Assembly (NCBI GenBank): GCA_964625575.1 | Contig: CAZVBQ010000003.1 | Span: forward strand, 235,145-299,144 | Reading direction: 5' to 3' | Length of the DNA stretch: 64,000 nt | From: UTCHB3 sp964625575 | GTDB taxonomy: Bacteria > Bacteroidota > Ignavibacteria > Ignavibacteriales > Ignavibacteriaceae | In this document: in pieces, positions 25,803 through 33,089 of the stretch | How positions within the stretch are numbered: position 1 is the first letter of the stretch | Layout: every line of letters starts with the position of its first letter | Position numbers and translations under genes: made by a program | Notes under the pieces: generated by a model | Told to the model about the DNA's origin: nothing | The model's database searches: none | The model's input: only the letters and a program-made list of their open reading frames with translations

Positions 25803-28442
25803 ATGCGTGTTTTACTTTTATCGCAAGCGATTTTCGCTTTATTTCTTACCACCCTCCTCCCCCAATCCGTTATACGGATAAACCAGCTTGGGTACCAGCA
25901 TGATGCCATAAAAGTGGCTGTCCTCATGTGGGAAGGTGAAACACTACCCGATAAATTCACTATCAAAGATGTTTTCACAGGGGAGACGGTTTATGCATCG
26001 GGTAAACTCCAATCATTCGGACCACTCGGGAAATTCAAAAACACTGCCCGGTTAAATTTCTCAGACCTTAAAATCGACGGTACCTACAAAATAACCGCGG
26101 GAAACGCGACCTCTCCCATCTTTCGCATCTCCGACACCGTTTACAACTCAACCGCTGATTTTATCCTCCAATACATGCGCCAACAGCGCTGCGGCTACAA
26201 CCCATACCTCAAAGATTCATGCCACACCCACGACGGATTCCCCGTCTATGGCGATTCAGCCCTTGGCCTTCAGCCTTCAGATTTCAGCCCTCAGCCTTCT
26301 GATAATTCACTTCACTCCGCCCCAAGCGGATCACAGTTCACTCCGCCGCGGGCGGATCACACTTCGTTCATCCCTCAGCCTTCAGCCTTCATCCCTGTTA
26401 CCGGTGGCTGGCACGACGCTTCCGACTACCTCCGCTACGCCACAACTTCGGCGACGGTGGTTTATCACCTGCTTTACGCGTACAAGTTGAATCCCTCGGC
26501 ATTCGGTGACAACTTCGACGCGAACGGTGACCCGGGAGCAAACGGCATCCCCGATGTTCTTGATGAAGCGAAGTGGGGCCTCGACTGGCTGAACCGTATG
26601 TACCCCGGCGGTGAGGAGATGTATCAGCAGATCGCTGACGACCGCGATCATATGATGTTCCGCCTCCCAACCGAAGACTCCGTGAAATACCGGGAGGGTC
26701 CGGGCAGACCTGTTTACAGGGTCACGGGGAAACCGCAGGGACTGTTCAAACACAAGAGCAGATCGACAGGTGTTTCTTCGATCGCGGGCAAATTTGCATC
26801 AACCATGTCGCTTGGTTCGGAGCTATTGCAGAAATACTACCCTGAATTCTCGGCAACACTTCAATCAAAAGCCCTCGAAGCGTATCAGTACGGTTTGAAA
26901 TATCCCGGTTACTCTCAGACCGCGCCTTGCCGCGCGCCCTATTTTTATGAGGAGGAGAATTGGGTGGATGACATGGAGCTTGCCGCCGCGCAGCTTTACT
27001 CGGTTTCGGGTAACAAGAAATTTCTTAATGACGCGGTGAATTTCGGCAAAAAAGAGCCTGTCACGCCGTGGATCGGTGCCGATACTGCATCACATTACCA
27101 GTGGTACCCTTTTATCAATCTTGGGCACGCTCTTTTAGCTTCCACCGGGGGTGATGAATCTTCCACTTTCAAAGGTTTTTACCGCGAAGGGCTCGAAAAG
27201 CTTTATCAGCGTGGCACGACAGATCCGTTTTTCATGGGAATCCCCTTCATTTGGTGCTCCAACAACCTCGTTTCTGCAGCGATGACCCAGGCACGACTCT
27301 ACAACAGCATCACGGGCGACACCCGCTACCTCGAGATGGAGGCGGCACTCCGCGATTGGCTTTTTGGATGCAACCCCTGGGGTATGAGCATGATAGTTGG
27401 ACTCCCGAAGTGGGGCGATACACCCTCAGACCCCCATTCGGCATTCACGCATGTTTACGGTTACCCGATTGACGGCGGTCTGGTTGACGGACCCATATAT
27501 TCAACCATTTTCGGAAAACTAATCGGTATCCATCTTGCGGAGCCGGATGAGTATGAGAAGTTCCAACCCGGCAGGCTTGTCTATCATGACGACTGGGGTG
27601 ATTACTCAACCAACGAACCCACCCATGACGGTACCGCCGGACTTGCAGTGTATTTTGGGTTGCTTCATTCACCACAAAGTCACGAAGGCACGAAGGAGGA
27701 ATTGGAAAAATCAAAACAATCCGTGAAATCCGTCTCATCCGCGTCATCCGTGTTCTATTCGACTTATTACAAAGGAGCCCTTCAAAGATTGGACAGCACA
27801 AAGAAGGAGATCGCTCTCGTTTTCACGGGACACGAATTTGCCGATGGGTATGAAACGATCACGAAAACACTTGAGAAATTCAACGCGAAGGGAAACTTCT
27901 TTTTCACGGGTGATTTTTACAGGAATCCCGCGTATAAAGGCATGATCTCTGACCTCAAAGCCAAGGGTCACTACCTCGGGGCTCACTCCGACCGCCACAT
28001 CCTATACAATTCGTGGGAGAAAAGGGATTCAACCCTCGTGACACGGCAGCAATTCGAAAAGGATGTCGTCGATAACTATAAAGAGATGTTGAGGTTCGGT
28101 ATCAAAAAAGAGGACGCGCCGTACTTCCTGCCGCCGTTTGAGTGGTACAATGAAGAAATTGCCTCGTGGACTACCGGTCTGGGGCTGAAACTGATCAACT
28201 TTACGCCCGGCACTAAATCGAATCAGGACTGGACGATCCCCTCCGGCTATTACTATTTTTCCTCCGATTCGATCTTGCAGACCATCACTTCCTTCGAAGC
28301 AAAAGCCCCTTCGGGGATGAGCGGATTCCTTCTGCTCACCCATTTTGGGACACATCCCGAGAGAACCGACAAGTTTTACGGAAAACTTGAGCAACTTTTG
28401 TTGTACCTGAGGGAAAAAGGTTATAATTTTGTCAGACTGTAA
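25803..28442 (+). CDS. glycoside hydrolase family 9 - polysaccharide deacetylase (NodB-like) fusion
   Basis: An 879-residue secreted protein. Signal peptide (LLSQAIFALFLTTLLPQ), CelD_N-type Ig-like domain (about 22-120; RINQLGYQHDAIKVAVL), GH9 catalytic domain (about 125-620), then a NodB-like domain (about 668-879). GH9 nucleophile/base candidates are Asp205 and Asp208 (GGWHDASDY), and the acid is Glu605 (TNEPTHDG). In the NodB part, the metal motif HSDRH (728-732) is kept, but the usual TFDD is TGHE (675-678), so deacetylase activity is uncertain. Residues about 155-199 and 622-652 are encoded by dispersed DNA repeats, both in frame. The likely role is cellulose or other beta-glucan degradation outside the cell or in the periplasm. 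Confidence 0.87.
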   Translation: MRVLLLSQAIFALFLTTLLPQSVIRINQLGYQHDAIKVAVLMWEGETLPDKFTIKDVFTGETVYASGKLQSFGPLGKFKNTARLNFSDLKIDGTYKITAGNATSPIFRISDTVYNSTADFILQYMRQQRCGYNPYLKDSCHTHDGFPVYGDSALGLQPSDFSPQPSDNSLHSAPSGSQFTPPRADHTSFIPQPSAFIPVTGGWHDASDYLRYATTSATVVYHLLYAYKLNPSAFGDNFDANGDPGANGIPDVLDEAKWGLDWLNRMYPGGEEMYQQIADDRDHMMFRLPTEDSVKYREGPGRPVYRVTGKPQGLFKHKSRSTGVSSIAGKFASTMSLGSELLQKYYPEFSATLQSKALEAYQYGLKYPGYSQTAPCRAPYFYEEENWVDDMELAAAQLYSVSGNKKFLNDAVNFGKKEPVTPWIGADTASHYQWYPFINLGHALLASTGGDESSTFKGFYREGLEKLYQRGTTDPFFMGIPFIWCSNNLVSAAMTQARLYNSITGDTRYLEMEAALRDWLFGCNPWGMSMIVGLPKWGDTPSDPHSAFTHVYGYPIDGGLVDGPIYSTIFGKLIGIHLAEPDEYEKFQPGRLVYHDDWGDYSTNEPTHDGTAGLAVYFGLLHSPQSHEGTKEELEKSKQSVKSVSSASSVFYSTYYKGALQRLDSTKKEIALVFTGHEFADGYETITKTLEKFNAKGNFFFTGDFYRNPAYKGMISDLKAKGHYLGAHSDRHILYNSWEKRDSTLVTRQQFEKDVVDNYKEMLRFGIKKEDAPYFLPPFEWYNEEIASWTTGLGLKLINFTPGTKSNQDWTIPSGYYYFSSDSILQTITSFEAKAPSGMSGFLLLTHFGTHPERTDKFYGKLEQLLLYLREKGYNFVRL
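26264..26397. repeat. in-frame repeat insertion inside the GH9 catalytic domain
   Basis: CAGCCTTCAGCC-type words (26268-26310 and 26375-26393) flank two copies of the CCGCC-n-GCGGATCAC palindrome (26314-26334 and 26340-26361). The encoded peptide is low-complexity (LQPSDFSPQPSDNS and similar) and interrupts GH9 between CHTHDGFPVYGD and VTGGWHDASDY. About 130 bp are added without breaking the frame. Confidence 0.75.
27669..27757. repeat. in-frame repeat patch forming the GH9-deacetylase linker
   Basis: CACCACAAAGTCACGAAGG-type words (27669-27696) are followed by ATCCGTGAAATCCGTCTCATC-type words (27719-27755). The first resembles 32189-32212, and the second resembles 10214-10250, 32265-32350 and 36135-36178. 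The encoded linker (SHEGTKEELEKSKQSVKSVSS) is polar and low-complexity. Confidence 0.7.
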
Positions 28443-28476
28443 TTCATTTCTTCTCTTCAATCCATCCGGGATATAA

Positions 28477-29811
28477 ATGGAAATTATTTCGTTCATCGAA
28501 GACGCGATTGCCGCCGCGAGCGGATTTCTTTGGGGATGGCCACTCATCATTCTGTTGTTTGGCACACACCTTTACCTCACTTTCAGAACAGGGTTTATCC
28601 AGAAACACCTTTTTAAGGCGATCAAAATTTCATTTCAAAAGGATGAAGGCGCCGAGGGTGATGTAACTCAGTTCGGTGCCCTCGCCACTGCGCTTGCTGC
28701 CACAATTGGTACCGGTAACATTGTCGGAGTTGCCACAGCTATCGTTGCCGGTGGACCCGGGGCAGTTCTCTGGATGTGGTTGACCGGCATATTCGGCATC
28801 GCCACAAAATACTCTGAAGCCCTCCTTGCAGTTAAATACAGGGTGAACACCGGTTCAGGATTCGCCGGAGGACCTATGTACGTGCTTGAAAAAGGTCTGA
28901 ACATGAAGTGGCTGGGAGTGATCTTCGCCGCGCTCACCGCCGTCGCCGCGTTCGGAATCGGCAATATGGTTCAGGCAAACTCAATCGCCCACCTTAGTCA
29001 GGATACTCTCGGACTGAACCCGCACATCGCGGGGCTGATAATGGCAGCTCTGACCGCGCTCGTTATCCTCGGTGGCATCAAATCAATAGCGACGGTTTGC
29101 GAAGCCCTCGTGCCTTTAATGGCGATCGTTTACATCATTGGAACCGTGACGCTTCTTATCATGAATTTTTCCGAACTTGGCAATACTATCTCACTGATCT
29201 TTGAATCGGCTTTCTCCGGAAGTGCCGCCTTGGGTGGTTTCGCGGGTGCCGCGATGAAAGAAGTGGTGAAAGCAGGTGTTTCGCGCGGATTGTTCAGTAA
29301 CGAGTCGGGACTCGGAAGTGCCCCCATCGTTGCCGCCGCGGCACAAACCAGGAACCCTGTAAGACAGGCACTCGTTTCCTCCACCGGTACATTTTGGGAT
29401 ACAGTTGTCGTTTGCGCCCTCACCGGACTCGTTATCGTCAACTCCGGTTACTGGACGACCGAAGGTTTAAACGGAGCGAAGCTCACCAGTGAAGCTTTCA
29501 CCCACGTTGGTGTGTTCGGTCCGATACTGTTAACATTTTCACTCTTGACATTCGTATTTTCCACAATTCTCGGCTGGTCATACTACGGTGAAAAAGCCGC
29601 TGAATACCTCTTCGGAGAAAAAGCCCTCATTCCCTATAGAATTCTGTGGGTCATCTTCGTATATGTCGGCTCCGTCCAAACCCTCGACCTCGTATGGAAT
29701 TTTGCCGATCTCGCCAATGGTCTGATGGCAATCCCCAATGTCATCTCCCTGATCCTTCTCGGGAAGGTATTGAAGTCGGAGACAGAGAAATATATAAAGG
29801 ATGTGGAGTAG
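28477..29811 (+). CDS. AGCS-family alanine/glycine:cation symporter
   Basis: A 444-residue inner-membrane sodium:amino acid symporter with about 10-11 hydrophobic spans. The family signature is clear: ATIGTGNIVGVATAIVAGGP near residue 71, followed by GPGAVLWMW. Further conserved blocks are GRSLFSNESGLGSAP-like (SRGLFSNESGLGSAPIVAAA, near residue 268) and LTFVFSTILGWSYYGEK near 355. The length is typical. It starts 34 bp after the GH9 fusion and ends 12 bp before the histidine kinase, so the three may share a transcript, but nothing ties amino acid import to the glycan enzyme. Confidence 0.93.
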   Translation: MEIISFIEDAIAAASGFLWGWPLIILLFGTHLYLTFRTGFIQKHLFKAIKISFQKDEGAEGDVTQFGALATALAATIGTGNIVGVATAIVAGGPGAVLWMWLTGIFGIATKYSEALLAVKYRVNTGSGFAGGPMYVLEKGLNMKWLGVIFAALTAVAAFGIGNMVQANSIAHLSQDTLGLNPHIAGLIMAALTALVILGGIKSIATVCEALVPLMAIVYIIGTVTLLIMNFSELGNTISLIFESAFSGSAALGGFAGAAMKEVVKAGVSRGLFSNESGLGSAPIVAAAAQTRNPVRQALVSSTGTFWDTVVVCALTGLVIVNSGYWTTEGLNGAKLTSEAFTHVGVFGPILLTFSLLTFVFSTILGWSYYGEKAAEYLFGEKALIPYRILWVIFVYVGSVQTLDLVWNFADLANGLMAIPNVISLILLGKVLKSETEKYIKDVE

Positions 29812-29823
29812 GAAAAACAGGAC

Positions 29824-30963
29824 ATGGAAATAACGAAGAAAAAAGGAGCCCTTATTCTACCTTCAGACAGCAACCTTTTCGGCAGCAGATACAGGATCTG
29901 GCTTGTGATGTTCGGCGTGGCACTCTTTTTTGGGATCGCGTCGAATGTGCCGTCGTTTATTTACAGTTTCGGAAATGACAGGACGATCAACTGGATCATC
30001 AACCTGCCGCAGAGGCTGCCAAGTTATCTGGTTTGGCTGATCTTCATACCGTTGTTGCATACAAAAGCGCGGATGATGTTCGGCACGAATAGTGAGTTCC
30101 TCAACAAGGCGATCAGGTTGACGGGGTGGATCGTTTTCGTCGCGTTTCTTCACCGGTTGGTCACTTTCCTGATCGTTAGCGTGATCATCGGAAATCTTGG
30201 TTCAACACTGGGTTTACTCTTTTCAAGTCCGGGTGAAGTGGTGCTTCCCCTCATTTCGCTCGCTGCCGACAGTCTTAGCCTCGCTGTTATTTTAACCCTC
30301 ACGGCTCTGACGATTGAATATACATTATTTGTAAAAGCCGAAGGCGTAAAGCAAGAAGAACTCCGCCGCCACCTGCTTGAAGCAAGACTTCAGAACCTTA
30401 GCGGCAGTCTTCACCCTCACTTCCTTTTTAACGCGCTTCAGGGGGTATCGATAATGATACACAAAGACCCCTTCGTAGCGGATAAAATGCTCTCATCGCT
30501 CAGTGAACTCCTCCGGAGCACTTTTTCAAACTCCGAGAACCAGTTCATCCCTCTTAAACAAGAGATCGAAACGGGCAGAAACTACCTTTCGATCCAGAAA
30601 ATGCGGTTCGGAAATCGCATCCGGGAAAGCATGAATCTCCCGGGCATGGGTGGCGAAGTGAAGGTGCCAAGGTTCATTCTGCTGCCACTTCTTGAAAATT
30701 GCATCAAACACAATGTTGATCTTTCCCCAAACCCGGTGGAGATCGATCTGAATGTCGCCGTGACAGAAAGCAATATTTCGATTGGAGTAAGCAACAGCCG
30801 GCCTCAAGAGTACCATAAAACGGCTATTGAGTCGGGCGAGGGCCTGAAGCAGATCCGCTCGCGACTTGAAATTCTCTATGAAGGAAACTTCAAATTTGAG
30901 ATAATGGATGCGGAAAGATCATTCATGGTTAACATAATTTTACCGGTAAGAAACGATGTTTGA
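29824..30963 (+). CDS. LytS/YehU-type sensor histidine kinase (orphan)
   Basis: A 379-residue membrane kinase. About four membrane segments (residues 20-165) precede a His_kinase (PF06580-type) domain with the phospho-acceptor in SLHPHFLFNALQG (His199 in PHF) and a HATPase domain with PLLENCIKHNV near residue 290 and GEGLKQIRSRLEILY near 340. No periplasmic sensor domain is evident. Partners of this class are usually LytTR response regulators encoded next door; none is in the window. Instead, the downstream gene overlaps by 8 bp and encodes a transglutaminase-like lipoprotein. The start has AGG only two bases away, so initiation is not certain. Confidence 0.88.
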   Translation: MEITKKKGALILPSDSNLFGSRYRIWLVMFGVALFFGIASNVPSFIYSFGNDRTINWIINLPQRLPSYLVWLIFIPLLHTKARMMFGTNSEFLNKAIRLTGWIVFVAFLHRLVTFLIVSVIIGNLGSTLGLLFSSPGEVVLPLISLAADSLSLAVILTLTALTIEYTLFVKAEGVKQEELRRHLLEARLQNLSGSLHPHFLFNALQGVSIMIHKDPFVADKMLSSLSELLRSTFSNSENQFIPLKQEIETGRNYLSIQKMRFGNRIRESMNLPGMGGEVKVPRFILLPLLENCIKHNVDLSPNPVEIDLNVAVTESNISIGVSNSRPQEYHKTAIESGEGLKQIRSRLEILYEGNFKFEIMDAERSFMVNIILPVRNDV

Positions 30964-32035
30964 AATGAGATCATCAGCACTTTTTCGCGCGTCACTCCTT
31001 TTATTTCCACTCCTTTTCAGCACTTGTGCCCTTTACAACCCTTCCCCGGAAAAACTACATGAGGAATTGGTGCGAAGCTGGCTCTCTGAAGGCAGGGATG
31101 TGGATGTGGAATTGCAGGTTGTGATTAAAAATGTGAAAAAGCTCGAAGGCAATGAACTTGTCACCGATAACAAGGAGAAGGGTCTGCCCGCAAATACTCC
31201 TCCGGTGTTCAGACTCTGGTCAGCCCAACCTCAGGAATACATAAATATCAGGAATTTCGAGTATAATGCTACAAATCCCACGCCAGATGACATCTTCACT
31301 GACCCCGAGAACGGAAACCTGATCTACTACTGGGAGCTCGAGAAGAAACTTAAAACCGGTGATTCTATTGTCATTTCCCGCAGATTGAGCTATGATCTTT
31401 ACAGTATAAAAGTGCCGGATGATATAACACCCGGGCTTGCCCTCTTCAGCAATGGCAACACTTCCCGCTTCCTTGGAGAAGAGGAGTTCATAGAAATCAC
31501 GGATGATATTAAGCAGAAAGCCGCGACGATCACAGCGGGCACCGAAGACCCTGTGATCAAAACGAAAGCGCTTTATAATTGGGTTAATTCCAACATGAAG
31601 TATGAATGGCCCGTTGCTAAAAGAGGAGCTTTGGAAGCTTTCAGAACCTGCAAGGGGGATTGCGGACAGTATTCGTATCTTTTCATCGCCCTGAGCAGGG
31701 CATCGGGAATCCCGGCGCGATTGGTCTCAGGATTCATGCTCGCGCCCGATACTGTAAGCTATCATGTCTGGACGGAGGTTGAACTCCCCGGACTTGGCTG
31801 GCTACCTGTTGACTGCACCGACAAAAATGGCTTCCTGCAACTTGATAACAGACGTCTTGTCTCTTCCCGCGGAATGAACATCCCCTTAAAGCATATTCCG
31901 GATTGGGCAACCTACAAAAACAGCGACGCCCAAAAAGGTAAAACCGACTTCATGCAGATGGTCACAGGTGTCATCAGCGGATATAAAGCAAATATCACCA
32001 CCAGGAGGATTATTCACAAGTTTTCTGATCAGTAG
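30956..32035 (+). CDS. transglutaminase-like lipoprotein
   Basis: A 359-residue exported protein. Signal peptide with lipobox (SLLLFPLLFSTC, Cys near residue 22). A transglutaminase-like papain-fold domain covers about residues 185-300 with an intact Cys-His-Asp triad: Cys236 (GDCGQYS), His270 (SYHVWTE) and Asp286 (LPVDCTD). Members of this group act as proteases, amidases or crosslinkers; the reaction cannot be chosen. It overlaps the kinase gene by 8 bp. The final codons and stop (Gln-stop, CAGTAG) are the first bases of a GTAGTGAGT repeat array, so the C-terminus may have been set by the repeat. Confidence 0.85.
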   Translation: MFEMRSSALFRASLLLFPLLFSTCALYNPSPEKLHEELVRSWLSEGRDVDVELQVVIKNVKKLEGNELVTDNKEKGLPANTPPVFRLWSAQPQEYINIRNFEYNATNPTPDDIFTDPENGNLIYYWELEKKLKTGDSIVISRRLSYDLYSIKVPDDITPGLALFSNGNTSRFLGEEEFIEITDDIKQKAATITAGTEDPVIKTKALYNWVNSNMKYEWPVAKRGALEAFRTCKGDCGQYSYLFIALSRASGIPARLVSGFMLAPDTVSYHVWTEVELPGLGWLPVDCTDKNGFLQLDNRRLVSSRGMNIPLKHIPDWATYKNSDAQKGKTDFMQMVTGVISGYKANITTRRIIHKFSDQ

Positions 32036-32168
32036 CGAGTGGTGAGTAGTGAGTAGTGAGGGATGAGTTGCCCGTTGCGCGTTGCCCGTTATCAGTAGTG
32101 AGTGGTGAGTAGCGAGTAGTGAGGGATGAGTTGCCCGTTGCCCGTTATCAGCAGTGAGTAGTGAGGGG
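32031..32168. repeat. degenerate tandem array, about 60-bp unit, GTAGTGAGT and TTGCCCGTT words
   Basis: Two long copies (about 32030-32092 and 32093-32149) each run CAGTAG-n-GAGTGGTGAGTAG, then GGGATGAGTTGCCCGTTGC, then CCCGTTATCAG. A third partial copy follows to 32168. Inside each copy there are 5-7 bp sub-repeats (GTGAGTA). Copy differences are small indels and substitutions. The array begins at the transglutaminase stop codon. Confidence 0.85.
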
Positions 32169-32440
32169 TGCGCCTGATTACTGTTTTGTTTACCACACAG
32201 ACACAAAGAAGAGCTAGAAGAAGTTACGCGGATACACACCGATTAGACGGATAAACACGGATTTTCATTTGGCCCAATCTGCGTCTATCTGCGAAATCCG
32301 TGTGTATCTGCGTCCAAAATGGCATCCGCTAAATCCGTGTGAAATCTGTGAAATGTCCCAAAGGGATGCCTGCGGCACGTATAACTCTATAAAAATTGCA
32401 CACTTAACACCTAACACTTAACACCTAACACTTAACACTT
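32169..32440. repeat. repeat cluster: ACAAAG/CGGATAAACACGGAT, ATCTGCG/ATCCGTG and AACACTTAACACC arrays
   Basis: Successive patches: ACCACACAGACACAAAGAAG (32191-32210), then CGGATA-n-ACACGGAT words (32228-32263), then ATCTGCGTCTATCTGCGAAA and further ATCCGTG words (32278-32352). A GGGATGCCTGCGGCA palindrome follows (32363-32377), then AACACTTAACACCTAACACT tandem units to 32440. The last unit supplies the TAA stop of the minus-strand gene ending at 32439. With 32031-32168 this fills the whole 403-bp gap; no gene is seen in it. Confidence 0.8.
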
Positions 32441-33068
32441 ATTGCCGTTTAATCATCTCTTCCGCGATTTTCTTTCCCCAATTGGGATGGATGGAGCTTT
32501 CAGGCTCGAACAGATCGAATTTCTCGATAGCGGTAAGAAGCAGCGGCATTGCCTTCTCTTTTCCGCCGCCCATCATTTCGGGAGTGAACATCATAACAAG
32601 GCCTTTTTGAAGATAGATCCTGGGGTTATCGGGATTTAGCTCTTCCGCTTTTGCCATTAACTGATCAGCCACCGGTTTAAGGTTCATGAACCTCTCCATC
32701 GGACTTACAGTGATCCTCGAATACACCGTCATTGCTTTCACCACATAAATTTCGGAATTGTCGGGCTCAAGTGAGTCGGCACGATTGATATACATTTCGG
32801 CTTTGTTCACGATCTCTTCACGAAGCTGGGAATCTTTCTCACGCATCGAAAGAGTGGCGTTCGCCATCGCGGCGTAATATTGAGGGATCCACTCACCTTT
32901 TTCAGCGTCGGCTATTCTTTCAAAATTGTTCTTCAGAAGAAGCGCGGTTTCGATTGTCGAAGCGGTGTCAAGTATTGTAAGGTTTTTCTCTATCGCCTTT
33001 ATCATCTTCTCGCTCTGCGCGAAAAGTGAAACAGAAACCAGCAGAAATGCTAAAATCAGAGTTCTCAT
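32439..33068 (-). CDS. secreted TPR-like helical protein of unknown function
   Basis: A 209-residue protein with signal peptide (LILAFLLVSVSLFAQ). The rest is helical with spaced motifs like WIPQYYAAMANATLSM, KAEMYINRADSLEPDNSEIY and KAEELNPDNPRIYLQKGLVM, which fit tetratricopeptide-type helix pairs, each with the DPDNP-like turn. No catalytic motif is visible. It follows the TonB receptor on the same strand by 21 bp and is probably co-expressed, perhaps as a periplasmic accessory. RBS GAGAGAA precedes ATG. Confidence 0.7.
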   Translation of the reverse strand: MRTLILAFLLVSVSLFAQSEKMIKAIEKNLTILDTASTIETALLLKNNFERIADAEKGEWIPQYYAAMANATLSMREKDSQLREEIVNKAEMYINRADSLEPDNSEIYVVKAMTVYSRITVSPMERFMNLKPVADQLMAKAEELNPDNPRIYLQKGLVMMFTPEMMGGGKEKAMPLLLTAIEKFDLFEPESSIHPNWGKKIAEEMIKRQ

Positions 33069-33089
33069 GATTCTCTCAAATTTTGTTTA

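Noticed and set aside
32031..32168. Tandem repeats considered as a CRISPR array
   Set aside because: There are no unique spacers of constant length, units are imperfect, and no cas genes lie nearby.
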